A stretch of 64,000 nucleotides of DNA from an uncultured Eubacteriales bacterium. GTDB lineage: Bacteria > Bacillota > Clostridia > Lachnospirales > CAMVHY01. The notes below the pieces were generated by a model, which saw only the letters and a list, made by a program, of their open reading frames with translations, was not told the origin of the DNA and made no database searches. A program made the position numbers and the translations under genes. The stretch's first letter is position 1; every line of letters begins with the position of its first letter. The DNA is taken from positions 13,685 through 77,684 of the forward strand of contig CAOVHW010000003.1 of NCBI GenBank assembly GCA_948543815.1, read 5' to 3'. Positions 16,257 through 23,601 of the stretch are shown piece by piece.

Positions 16257-16640
16257 ATGGAAGAAAATAAAATTTTGGAACCAAAAAAAATTGAGGTAAA
16301 AAAGGTTGACCCACAAAAAGTTGAAATGTATATTTTATCGAATCGTCAATATTTTCCGTCTGAAAAACTTATTTATATGAAAAATAAAATGTTCGAAATG
16401 GATGAAAATAAATTTGAATTAGTTTCAACCGTTGACTTGAAATCTCCACAAATAATTATGCTTGTGTCAATATTTTTAGGCGAACTTGGCATCGATAGAT
16501 TTATGATTGGCGATATCGGTATGGGAATTTTAAAACTTTTTACGGGCGGATTATGCGGAATTTTGTGGCTTTACGATTTCTTTACAATTTCTGAGCGCGT
16601 AAAAAAAATTAATTTTGAAAACATAATGATTTTGCTTTAA
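16257..16640 (+). CDS. TM2 domain membrane protein
   Basis: The 127-residue protein has a charged N-terminal half (about 1-60) with no known fold, then a TM2 domain. This domain consists of two helices joined by a short turn with LGELGIDRFMIGDIGMGILK and GGLCGILWLYDFFTI. The Gly-Asp-Arg-Phe signature in the turn defines the family. Its function is unknown, although it often accompanies DUF2752 proteins, as here. AAAGGAG lies upstream of the ATG. It converges with the next gene, overlapping it by 4 bases. Confidence 0.88.
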   Translation: MEENKILEPKKIEVKKVDPQKVEMYILSNRQYFPSEKLIYMKNKMFEMDENKFELVSTVDLKSPQIIMLVSIFLGELGIDRFMIGDIGMGILKLFTGGLCGILWLYDFFTISERVKKINFENIMILL

Positions 16641-18091
16641 GAATTATTCTTACCAGCGAAATTTAATTTTGCAAAGCGTGGCGATTGTTGATATAATTTA
16701 TAATTAAAAAAAATATTTTTCAATGAAGCTTCAGATTTATATACATTAATTTTCAATTTAATATGATTTTCTATCAATTTTGAGTTATTTAGCGCGTAAT
16801 AATTTATTTGGTTATGCAAAATCAAATAAAAAGCGTCATTATCGTTCAAATTTAAATTATTTAGTGTAATTTTATCGTCTTTGATATAATTTTCATCTTT
16901 AACGAAACTATAATTTGCTTTTATATCTAAATTAAATTCGCGCGCAATTATTAAAAAAAATTCGTACAAGTTCATTTGTCCGCAGCACTCAAAAACTTTC
17001 CAATACTGTGGGCTTTCATCAATTTCAATACGAAATTTAAAACTTATTAAAGTATCCCGATGGGGATACTTTTTTTCGTCCAAAATGTCAAAATCATTTA
17101 TCAAGTAATCGATTTCATTATCCGATATTTTTCCGAATAAATCAGTTGTTTCCGACTTGAAATATTTTTCACCAAGCTTTGTCAAATTAAAATACGTATT
17201 AGAAAAATCAAAAACTCTGTAAACATCTTTTTCCTTTTCAATACAACTTTTAAGTAAATTATATAGTGTTTCAATGTCAAATGAATTTGTATTCACGGGT
17301 ACTATCAACTTCAAATAATTCCCGAATGGCACAAAAAAAAATCGATTCAATGTGATATTTAAAAAATATAAAAAATCTTTGAATTGGTCCGCTAAAAATG
17401 ATTTCTCCTCAACATTAAAAAAATGTAAAATCTCATTCATCATCCTACTCATTGGATTGTTATACATGTAAAATAAATCTATCACAAAATCATAACCGTC
17501 AAAATTATTCTCCGCACTAAAAAATGCACATAAACTATCAAAAAAAATCTCTACGTTCGCATCAAAAATTGCATCAAATATATCTGATGCGTCATTCTCA
17601 AAAAATTTATGTGCGTCATCCTCAATCCATAACTTTTGACAATTTATTGATGGCATTATTTTAAATAAGCCTAACTTCGCACACATTATTTTTAGATATT
17701 CAAAATAATTTACGTCGTACATACTTAACATATGCAAAATTCTTTTTACGTTCCCATCATTAATATCAAATCCCGTAATTAAATCATAAATCGGTACAAA
17801 ATTTTCTACTATAATCCTTAAATCATTTACTATTGGATGATTATCAAGTGAATAATGTAAAGGTTCTACGTCAATATTTTTCTCACTAAAATTTTTTACC
17901 ACTGGGAAAATATTTTTATCCATCGCCATAAAAATATTTGCCGGCGTTATCATAACATCTTTACGTATTGTCGAATAAAGCCATTTATTATAAATCTCCG
18001 GCATATATATGTGAAAAAATTTTCGGTCCGCTATCTTTATTTTCTTTAACTTCTTCGCAAATATATCGTTCAGCATTTTAAATTTATCCAT
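16637..18091 (-). CDS. Unknown protein with C-terminal pRiA4b ORF-3-like domain
   Basis: The 484-residue protein is largely novel to me. Residues about 345-430 resemble the plasmid pRiA4b ORF-3-like fold: FKFRIEIDESPQYWKVFECC, then MNLYEFFLIIAREFNLD, the strand-helix signature of that family. The N-terminal 340 residues are helical, rich in Phe, Asp and Asn, with no recognised motif; the last 50 residues are basic. The start at 18091 overlaps the yigZ stop by 8 bases and is preceded by GGTGATAGAA. Earlier ATG codons lie inside yigZ without a site. Translational coupling to yigZ is likely. Confidence 0.65.
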   Translation of the reverse strand: MDKFKMLNDIFAKKLKKIKIADRKFFHIYMPEIYNKWLYSTIRKDVMITPANIFMAMDKNIFPVVKNFSEKNIDVEPLHYSLDNHPIVNDLRIIVENFVPIYDLITGFDINDGNVKRILHMLSMYDVNYFEYLKIMCAKLGLFKIMPSINCQKLWIEDDAHKFFENDASDIFDAIFDANVEIFFDSLCAFFSAENNFDGYDFVIDLFYMYNNPMSRMMNEILHFFNVEEKSFLADQFKDFLYFLNITLNRFFFVPFGNYLKLIVPVNTNSFDIETLYNLLKSCIEKEKDVYRVFDFSNTYFNLTKLGEKYFKSETTDLFGKISDNEIDYLINDFDILDEKKYPHRDTLISFKFRIEIDESPQYWKVFECCGQMNLYEFFLIIAREFNLDIKANYSFVKDENYIKDDKITLNNLNLNDNDAFYLILHNQINYYALNNSKLIENHIKLKINVYKSEASLKNIFFNYKLYQQSPRFAKLNFAGKNNS

Positions 18092-18731
18092 TTCTATCAC
18101 CATAGCTAATAAATTTTTTATCATAAATCGTTCCGATAACTTTTACTTTTTCCGTAAATATTTTTTTACCTAAAATCTCACCTATTTTCTCTAAAATATT
18201 ATCGTAAAAATTTTCCCTCACTAAAAAAATTACCCTTACTTCCGTATCGTAAATTATTTCCTCTACGTAACAATTATTTTTCCTCAACTCATTATTTATT
18301 TTGCTAAAAAATTCATACCTAAAATTAATCGCTACTCTCTCATATTCTTCATTCTCTAATATAATTGCTTGCTCTAAAACTTTTTGTGCCGCTAATGAAT
18401 ATGCTCGTGAAAGTCCACCAGTCCCTAATAATATCCCACCAAAATATCTCACTACTATAACTATCGTATAAAAAAAATTGCCGTGCTCCAAAATTTTTAA
18501 AATTGGTACACCGGCTGTTAATGATGGCTCTCCATCATCACTATATCTTTTCTCTTCCTTACCTAATATATATCCATAAACTATATGTCGTGCATCATAA
18601 TAAATTTTCCGCTGCGCACTTATATATTCTTTTGCCTCTAACTCTGTCCCTATCGCTTTTACTTTTCCTATAAATTTTGATTTTTTTTCTACTATCTCAC
18701 TCTCATATTCTCCATATATAGTTTTAAACAT
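18084..18731 (-). CDS. IMPACT/YigZ family protein
   Basis: The 215-residue product has the YigZ layout: an N-terminal UPF0029/IMPACT domain with KKSKFIGKV, DARHIVYGYILG, YSDDGEPSLTAGVPIL and YFGGILLGTGGLSRAYS, then a DUF1949 ferredoxin-like domain. Members bind nucleic acid or ribosomes in some organisms; the role in bacteria is unsettled. It lies 21 bases downstream of tRNA-Thr on the same strand, so it may be co-transcribed with it. Confidence 0.93.
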   Translation of the reverse strand: MFKTIYGEYESEIVEKKSKFIGKVKAIGTELEAKEYISAQRKIYYDARHIVYGYILGKEEKRYSDDGEPSLTAGVPILKILEHGNFFYTIVIVVRYFGGILLGTGGLSRAYSLAAQKVLEQAIILENEEYERVAINFRYEFFSKINNELRKNNCYVEEIIYDTEVRVIFLVRENFYDNILEKIGEILGKKIFTEKVKVIGTIYDKKFISYGDRNG

Positions 18732-18752
18732 TACGCACCTTCTTTATATAAA

Positions 18753-18825
18753 AGCTGAAGATGGGACTTGAACCCACGACCTGTTGATTACGAATCAACT
18801 GCTCTACCAACTGAGCTACTTCAGC
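18753..18825 (-). tRNA. tRNA-Thr (anticodon CGT)
   Basis: On the minus strand a 73-base cloverleaf can be folded. The acceptor arms are GCTGAAG / CTTCAGC, the D-arm has AGCTCAGTTGGTAGAGC, the anticodon stem is GTTGA / TCAAC with loop TTCGTAA, and the T-loop is GGTTCAAGTCC. The loop places CGT at 34-36, reading ACG. CCA is not encoded. Confidence 0.95.
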
Positions 18826-18838
18826 ATTTCAGCAAAAA

Positions 18839-18867
18839 ATTTTACCATATTTTTTTTTTACGTGCAA
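18839..18867 (-). promoter_or_regulatory. Putative promoter of tRNA-Thr
   Basis: On the minus strand, TTGCAC (18862-18867) and TAAAAT (18839-18844) are 17 bp apart, ending 13 bases before the tRNA. Confidence 0.6.
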
Positions 18868-18881
18868 CATTTTATATAATC

Positions 18882-18910
18882 TTGCATTGCATTTTTATTT
18901 GAACTATAAT
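18882..18910 (+). promoter_or_regulatory. Promoter of the liv operon
   Basis: TTGCAT (18882-18887) and a perfect TATAAT (18905-18910) are separated by 17 bp, 38 bases before the livJ start codon. Confidence 0.75.
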
Positions 18911-18948
18911 CGCAAATGTAAATAAAAACTGATATGGAGGAAAATATT

Positions 18949-20061
18949 ATGAAACTAAAAAAATTTCTACCACTACTACTAACTTCTTTTTTAGTTAGTG
19001 GCTGTACTAATTCTACCGATAAAATTTATATCGGTGGAATATTACCAATGAGTGGCGATTATTACTATTGTGGTAAGGAAATAAAAAATGGCGTCGAACT
19101 CGCTATCTCTAAACGCCCTAAAATTTTAGATAAAGATATCAAATTTGAAGTCCTTGATGACGATAGTGATCACATTAGAAATATTGATGCCTATAATAAA
19201 TTTGCTGCAAATAAAAAAATTTGTTCAATTATTGGCGGTGGAAATAGTATTTTGTCAGAAGATATTGCTGCCAACTCACAAAAAAATCCTCTGCCAATTA
19301 TTGTTCCTAGTGCCTCACTTAATTCTATTACTGAATATGGTAATAATATTTATCGCGTTGGTTTTACTGATGAAATACAAGGAACTTGTATGGCAAAATT
19401 TGCTCTTACTGATTTAAATTTAAAAACTGCTGCCGTACTTTATGATTCCGAAAATAATTATTCTGTTGAACTTGCAAAATCTTTTGCTGATACATTTAAT
19501 CAAAATGGTGGCAATGTTTTAATTCTACAAAAGCATGCGACATTAGACAGTGATTTCCGAATTGAATTAAATAAAATAAAACCATTTAATCCAGATGTTT
19601 TATTCGTTCCCGATTATGCGTATAATGCAGTTTTAATTGCGAAGCAAGCACGTGATATTGGAATTCAATCTGTAATTTTAGGTTCAGATACTTGGGAGGA
19701 AGCTATAACTCAAACTTCAAATCCAAATGATCTCGAAGGAATTTATTTCTGTGCGCATTATTCTGTTGATAATCCAAATGCTGAGATACAAAATTTTGTA
19801 AATGATTACGAAACAAATTATAAATCAACGCCAAGTTCATTTGCTGCATTAGGTTTTGATTCTGCAAATATTTTACTTGATGCAATTATTGACGCAAAAT
19901 CTACTCAAATGGATGAAATATTAAATTCTTTAGCGAAAACAAATTATTCCGGAATAACTGGCCAAATAAATTTCGATAGTAATCATAATCCAATTAAAGC
20001 CGTAACAATTGTAAAAATTTCTGGCGGTAAAAATAATTTCATTAAAGTATTTAATTCATAA
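18949..20061 (+). CDS. livJ: Branched-chain amino-acid type ABC substrate-binding lipoprotein
   Basis: The 370-residue product starts with a lipoprotein signal: MKLKKF, a hydrophobic run, and the lipobox VSGC at residues 17-20. The mature part is a type I periplasmic-binding fold of the Leu/Ile/Val family, with IYIGGILPMSGDYYYCGKEI, a D-ED-hinge region, and the typical FAALGFDSANILLDAI. It would capture substrate outside the membrane and deliver it to LivHM. Substrates in this family include Leu, Ile, Val, other amino acids, amides and urea, so the ligand is uncertain. The start follows GGAGG; an upstream in-frame ATG overlaps that site. Confidence 0.9.
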   Translation: MKLKKFLPLLLTSFLVSGCTNSTDKIYIGGILPMSGDYYYCGKEIKNGVELAISKRPKILDKDIKFEVLDDDSDHIRNIDAYNKFAANKKICSIIGGGNSILSEDIAANSQKNPLPIIVPSASLNSITEYGNNIYRVGFTDEIQGTCMAKFALTDLNLKTAAVLYDSENNYSVELAKSFADTFNQNGGNVLILQKHATLDSDFRIELNKIKPFNPDVLFVPDYAYNAVLIAKQARDIGIQSVILGSDTWEEAITQTSNPNDLEGIYFCAHYSVDNPNAEIQNFVNDYETNYKSTPSSFAALGFDSANILLDAIIDAKSTQMDEILNSLAKTNYSGITGQINFDSNHNPIKAVTIVKISGGKNNFIKVFNS

Positions 20062-20078
20062 ATAAGGAGGCGTTATGA

Positions 20079-20948
20079 TTGAATCTCATTAATTCTATTA
20101 TTGATAGTCTATTAGCCGGCGGTATCTATGCCCTAATCGCTTTAGCTTTTACTTTAGGCGTAAATATCTGCGGCTTAATTAATTTCGTTAATGGCGAATT
20201 ATTTGTTATTTGTATCTATATTATCAATCTTTGTGTTAATTTACACATCCCTTTCATTTTTTCTGTTATTATTACAATGATAATTTGTGCAATATCTAAT
20301 ATCGCATTAGAATTTTACTTTTATCGCCCAATATTAAAACGAAATAAATTTCATAGTTTAATAGTCTCTATCGGTTTAGCTTTTCTCATTCAAAATGTTT
20401 TTGTATTTATTTTTGGTTCTAACCCGCAAAATTTATCTGATGCAGTTATTGGAACATTAATGTTTGGTTCGATTGAAATCGAATATTCATTATTTATTTG
20501 TTTTATTGTTACTCTCGCTTTAATGTTTGCAGTTTACTCACTTTTAAAATATACCAAACTCGGAAAAATGATACGTGCGGTCTCAGAAAATTCTGACTCT
20601 ACTGCACTAATGGGAATTAATAATGACAAAATTATTTTGATTGTGTTCGGTATCTGCTCAATATTATTAACGGCAGCCGCAAGTTTATTTTATATGTCAA
20701 TTAGTGTTACTGACCCATATGTTGGTACAATGATTGGATTACGCTCACTCGCTGCAGCAATTATTGGTGGGCTCGGAATAATTTCAGGTTCTGTCCCTGA
20801 ATCAGTTATTGGAGCTATTGCTGGTGGATTTATTGTTGGATTAATTGAAACTTTGACACGTACTTACGTTTCAACTCAAATGTCAGATATCGCTATCTTC
20901 TTAATCTTAGCAGTGTATTTAACTGTTAACTGCAAAAAATATAAATAG
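20079..20948 (+). CDS. livH: Branched-chain amino-acid ABC transporter permease LivH
   Basis: The 289-residue permease has about eight hydrophobic segments. The LivH signatures are LAGGIYALIALAFTLGVNICGLINFVNG near the N terminus (here in part), MIRAVSENSDSTALMGIN for the ATPase-coupling loop, and LRSLAAAIIGGLGIISGSVP. It starts at TTG 20079, eight bases after AAGGAGG. The ATG four bases earlier is in another frame and closes after five codons, so it cannot be the start. The gene lies 17 bases after livJ. Confidence 0.93.
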   Translation: MNLINSIIDSLLAGGIYALIALAFTLGVNICGLINFVNGELFVICIYIINLCVNLHIPFIFSVIITMIICAISNIALEFYFYRPILKRNKFHSLIVSIGLAFLIQNVFVFIFGSNPQNLSDAVIGTLMFGSIEIEYSLFICFIVTLALMFAVYSLLKYTKLGKMIRAVSENSDSTALMGINNDKIILIVFGICSILLTAAASLFYMSISVTDPYVGTMIGLRSLAAAIIGGLGIISGSVPESVIGAIAGGFIVGLIETLTRTYVSTQMSDIAIFLILAVYLTVNCKKYK

Positions 20949-20962
20949 AGAGGTGACTACGC

Positions 20963-21931
20963 TTGAAAAAAAATTTTTTCTCTCCAAAAATTTTTCTCCT
21001 AATCTGTTTGATATATGTAATCTCAATAGTAGCAATAAATTTCGGATTCATTAATTCATATTGGGAAGGAATTTTAAAAATCGCATTGATTAACATTATC
21101 TTAGTCGTTAGTTTGAATTTAGCTACGGGAATTTTAGGACAATTAAGTCTTGCTCATTCAGCATTTATGGCAATAGGCGCTTATACTTCTGTTATGATTA
21201 CAAAATTTTTTACTGCATCTGGTTGGCTCGAATTTCCTTTCGCTGTAATTTGTGGCGGTTTAGTCGCAATGTTTTTTGCCGTCTTTATCAGTTATCCTGC
21301 TATGAAAATTCCTGGAAATTATCTATTAATCATAACGCTCGCCGTAAATGAAATCGTTCGTAATTTTATTATCAATTTTAATATTGCTGGTGGCTCAACA
21401 GGTTGCCGCGGTATCGCTCATTACTCAAATTTCTCTGCCGTCTATATTATTACCGTATTAATTGTCGGTTTTATTTATTTACTAATTCATTCAAAATATG
21501 GACGCGCAACAATTTGTATATCACAAAATGAAATGCTGACAAAATCTTGTGGCGTCGATACTTTTTCTTATAAAATTGCAACTTTTTCATTAGCTGCATT
21601 TTTTGCCGGAATTGCCGGTGGATTATTCGCACACGAATTATTAGTTATTGAGCCAAATATGTTTGATTACACTTACTCATTAGAATTATTAGCAATGGTA
21701 ATTATCGGAGGACTTGGAAGTATTTCCGGCTCAATTATTTCTGCCGTTATTTTTACTATCTTACCGTACACTATTGAATTTATTTTAGACATCAAAATAA
21801 TTATCTACTTACTCGCAATGATTTTAGTTATTTTTTATATGCCAACTGGATTATTTAGTGACTATAAAGCGATACTGGCCGCTATCAAACAAAGATTTTT
21901 GAAAAAATTCAGTCGAGGTGAAAAATCATGA
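20963..21931 (+). CDS. livM: Branched-chain amino-acid ABC transporter permease LivM
   Basis: The 322-residue permease has LivM features: LNLATGILGQLSLAHSAFMA, YPAMKIPGNYLLIITLAVNEI, a GGSTGCRGI motif, and LELLAMVIIGGLGSISGS near the end. It partners LivH in the membrane. The start is TTG at 20963 with GAGGTGA upstream. Its stop overlaps the livG ATG by 4 bases, so translation is coupled. Confidence 0.93.
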   Translation: MKKNFFSPKIFLLICLIYVISIVAINFGFINSYWEGILKIALINIILVVSLNLATGILGQLSLAHSAFMAIGAYTSVMITKFFTASGWLEFPFAVICGGLVAMFFAVFISYPAMKIPGNYLLIITLAVNEIVRNFIINFNIAGGSTGCRGIAHYSNFSAVYIITVLIVGFIYLLIHSKYGRATICISQNEMLTKSCGVDTFSYKIATFSLAAFFAGIAGGLFAHELLVIEPNMFDYTYSLELLAMVIIGGLGSISGSIISAVIFTILPYTIEFILDIKIIIYLLAMILVIFYMPTGLFSDYKAILAAIKQRFLKKFSRGEKS

Positions 21932-22686
21932 TCTTACTTAAAATTGATAATGTTAGTTTAACGCTCGACGGCTCACGTATTATTCGTAATTTAAATTTTT
22001 CCGTACCACAAAATGAAATTGTTGGATTAATTGGTGCAACTGAATCCGGTAAGTCTTCTCTTTTCGACTTAATCTCTGGTGTCTATATTCCTGATGAAGG
22101 TAAAATAACTTTAGCAGGAATTGATATCACTCCATTAACGATTGAGAAATTAACAACGCTTGGAGTCGCACGAACTTTTCAAAATGCAAATTTCTTCTCA
22201 AATTTCTCCGTAACGGATAATATTCGATTAGGCTTCCATAATTCTTTAAAATATAATTTATTTGATGTAATTTTACGGACACAAAAATTTTTTAGTAATG
22301 AGAAAGAAATTGATGAACGTACGAATGAATTAATTTCTATATTTAATTTGTCAGATTATGCTGATATGTTTCCTAATGATATACCTTATGACGCACAATG
22401 TCGTTTAGATATTGCACGAGCAGTCGCTACTTCTCCTAAATTACTTTTACTTGATAGGCCAACTGGTGGATTAAGTATTAATCAAGCGGAAGAATTTATG
22501 AGTACGATAGAAATGGTTAATAGACGATTTAAAACTGCTATTGTTATTATTGAGAACGATTTAAATTTATTACTAAATATCTGTAGTGAAATTTCGGTAA
22601 TGGAATACGGTACAATTATTGCGACGGATAATCCAATTGAAATTAAAAATAATCAAGTACTAACATCAATTTGTCTAGGTGAATAG
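21928..22686 (+). CDS. livG: Liv-type ABC transporter ATPase LivG with unusual catalytic residues
   Basis: The 252-residue ATPase has an intact Walker A (GATESGKS, 36-43) and Q-loop (FQNANFF). Three key positions differ from the family. The Walker B glutamate is Arg177 (LLLLDRPTGGLS), the H-loop histidine is Asn210 (IIENDLN), and the signature reads IPYDAQCRLDIAR instead of LPYG-QR, with Asp155 for Gly. Such changes are known in asymmetric ABC ATPases where one composite site binds but does not hydrolyse ATP. The frame is intact and sits in a complete operon, so it is probably functional as the regulatory half of a LivG-LivF pair. Confidence 0.88.
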   Translation: MILLKIDNVSLTLDGSRIIRNLNFSVPQNEIVGLIGATESGKSSLFDLISGVYIPDEGKITLAGIDITPLTIEKLTTLGVARTFQNANFFSNFSVTDNIRLGFHNSLKYNLFDVILRTQKFFSNEKEIDERTNELISIFNLSDYADMFPNDIPYDAQCRLDIARAVATSPKLLLLDRPTGGLSINQAEEFMSTIEMVNRRFKTAIVIIENDLNLLLNICSEISVMEYGTIIATDNPIEIKNNQVLTSICLGE

Positions 22687-22697
22687 GAGGATATATC

Positions 22698-23375
22698 GTG
22701 TTAGAAATATCCCATTTGAATTTTAACTATCCAAATTTAAAAGTTATTCATGATTTATCAATTAAAATAGATACAAATGAAATAGTTTCTATAATTGGCC
22801 ATAAGCATAGTGGTAAGTCGACACTATTTAAAATAATTGCGGGATTACAATTACCTACCTCTGGGAAAATAATTTTTATGGATAATGATATAACTACGAA
22901 ACGAAAATTAAATGGTGAATTATTTTGCCAGGCTCGTTATAAGGGATTATTTTACGGATTAACGGTACGTGAAAATATTGAATTAGGTGGATGGCGGATA
23001 AAGGATAAAAATATATTGAAAGAAAATTTTGAGAAAACTATTGAACTTATCCCGCACCTTCAAAAATCTTATAATAAAAATATAAAGAAATTATGTAATG
23101 GAGAGAGAATGCTAACTGCTATTGCACGTGCAATTATTTCGTTCCCAAAATTAATCGTAATAGATGAGCCAATGTTAGGATTTTATCCATTATTTGTTGA
23201 GAAGATAGCAGATTTAATTTATAAAGCAAATAAGTTAGGTATAACTTTTTTACTACTTCAAAAAAATATAAGTGATGCAGTTAAGATTTCAAATCGAATA
23301 TATGAAATGGAAGATGGTCAGATAATTAAAGAAGGAAATAGTAAATCATTTGAGAAATTTGATTTACCTTTATAA
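22698..23375 (+). CDS. livF: Liv-type ABC transporter ATPase LivF
   Basis: The 225-residue ATPase has Walker A GHKHSGKST (34-42) and a normal Walker B with catalytic Glu (VIDEPMLGF; Asp156-Glu157). The signature is KLCNGERMLTAIARA, with Asn in place of the second Gly or Ser of LSGGE. The H-loop position is Gln (LLLQKN), as is usual in LivF proteins. The start is GTG with AGGAGG upstream. Together with LivG it would energise LivHM; here LivF holds the only complete Walker B. A terminator ends the operon. Confidence 0.9.
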   Translation: MLEISHLNFNYPNLKVIHDLSIKIDTNEIVSIIGHKHSGKSTLFKIIAGLQLPTSGKIIFMDNDITTKRKLNGELFCQARYKGLFYGLTVRENIELGGWRIKDKNILKENFEKTIELIPHLQKSYNKNIKKLCNGERMLTAIARAIISFPKLIVIDEPMLGFYPLFVEKIADLIYKANKLGITFLLLQKNISDAVKISNRIYEMEDGQIIKEGNSKSFEKFDLPL

Positions 23376-23392
23376 AATAAGTTAAAAAAAGA

Positions 23393-23429
23393 AGCGAGTA
23401 TTTTTATTTAGGAAACTCGCTCTTTTTTT
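23393..23429 (+). terminator. Terminator of the liv operon
   Basis: The stem AGCGAGT / ACTCGCT with a 15-base loop is followed by CTTTTTTT, 18 bases after the livF stop. Confidence 0.8.
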
Positions 23430-23431
23430 GT

Positions 23432-23545
23432 ATTTATATCTTTATTTTTCATTTGTATCTTTATTTTTTATTTACATATATATTTTTCATTTGTATTTTT
23501 ATTTTTCATTTGAATTAAAATTTCCCATTTGGTTTTTCGTTTGAA
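23432..23545. repeat. Degenerate 19-bp tandem repeat before the large phosphatase gene
   Basis: Six units with a 19-bp period begin at 23432, 23451, 23470, 23489, 23508 and 23527. The consensus is ATTTGTATCTTTATTTTTC. The first four are well conserved, the last two decayed. The array ends shortly before the ribosome site of the large gene. Its size and place recall the array at 566-692, although the unit sequence differs. Confidence 0.7.
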
Positions 23546-23601
23546 ATGTTTTATAATAATCTTGTAACGATTTTGAAATAATTTATTCAGAGGTGATTTG
23601 T

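Noticed and set aside
23432..23545. 19-bp repeats considered as a CRISPR array or iteron origin
   Set aside because: No spacers, no cas or rep gene, and the units decay along the array.
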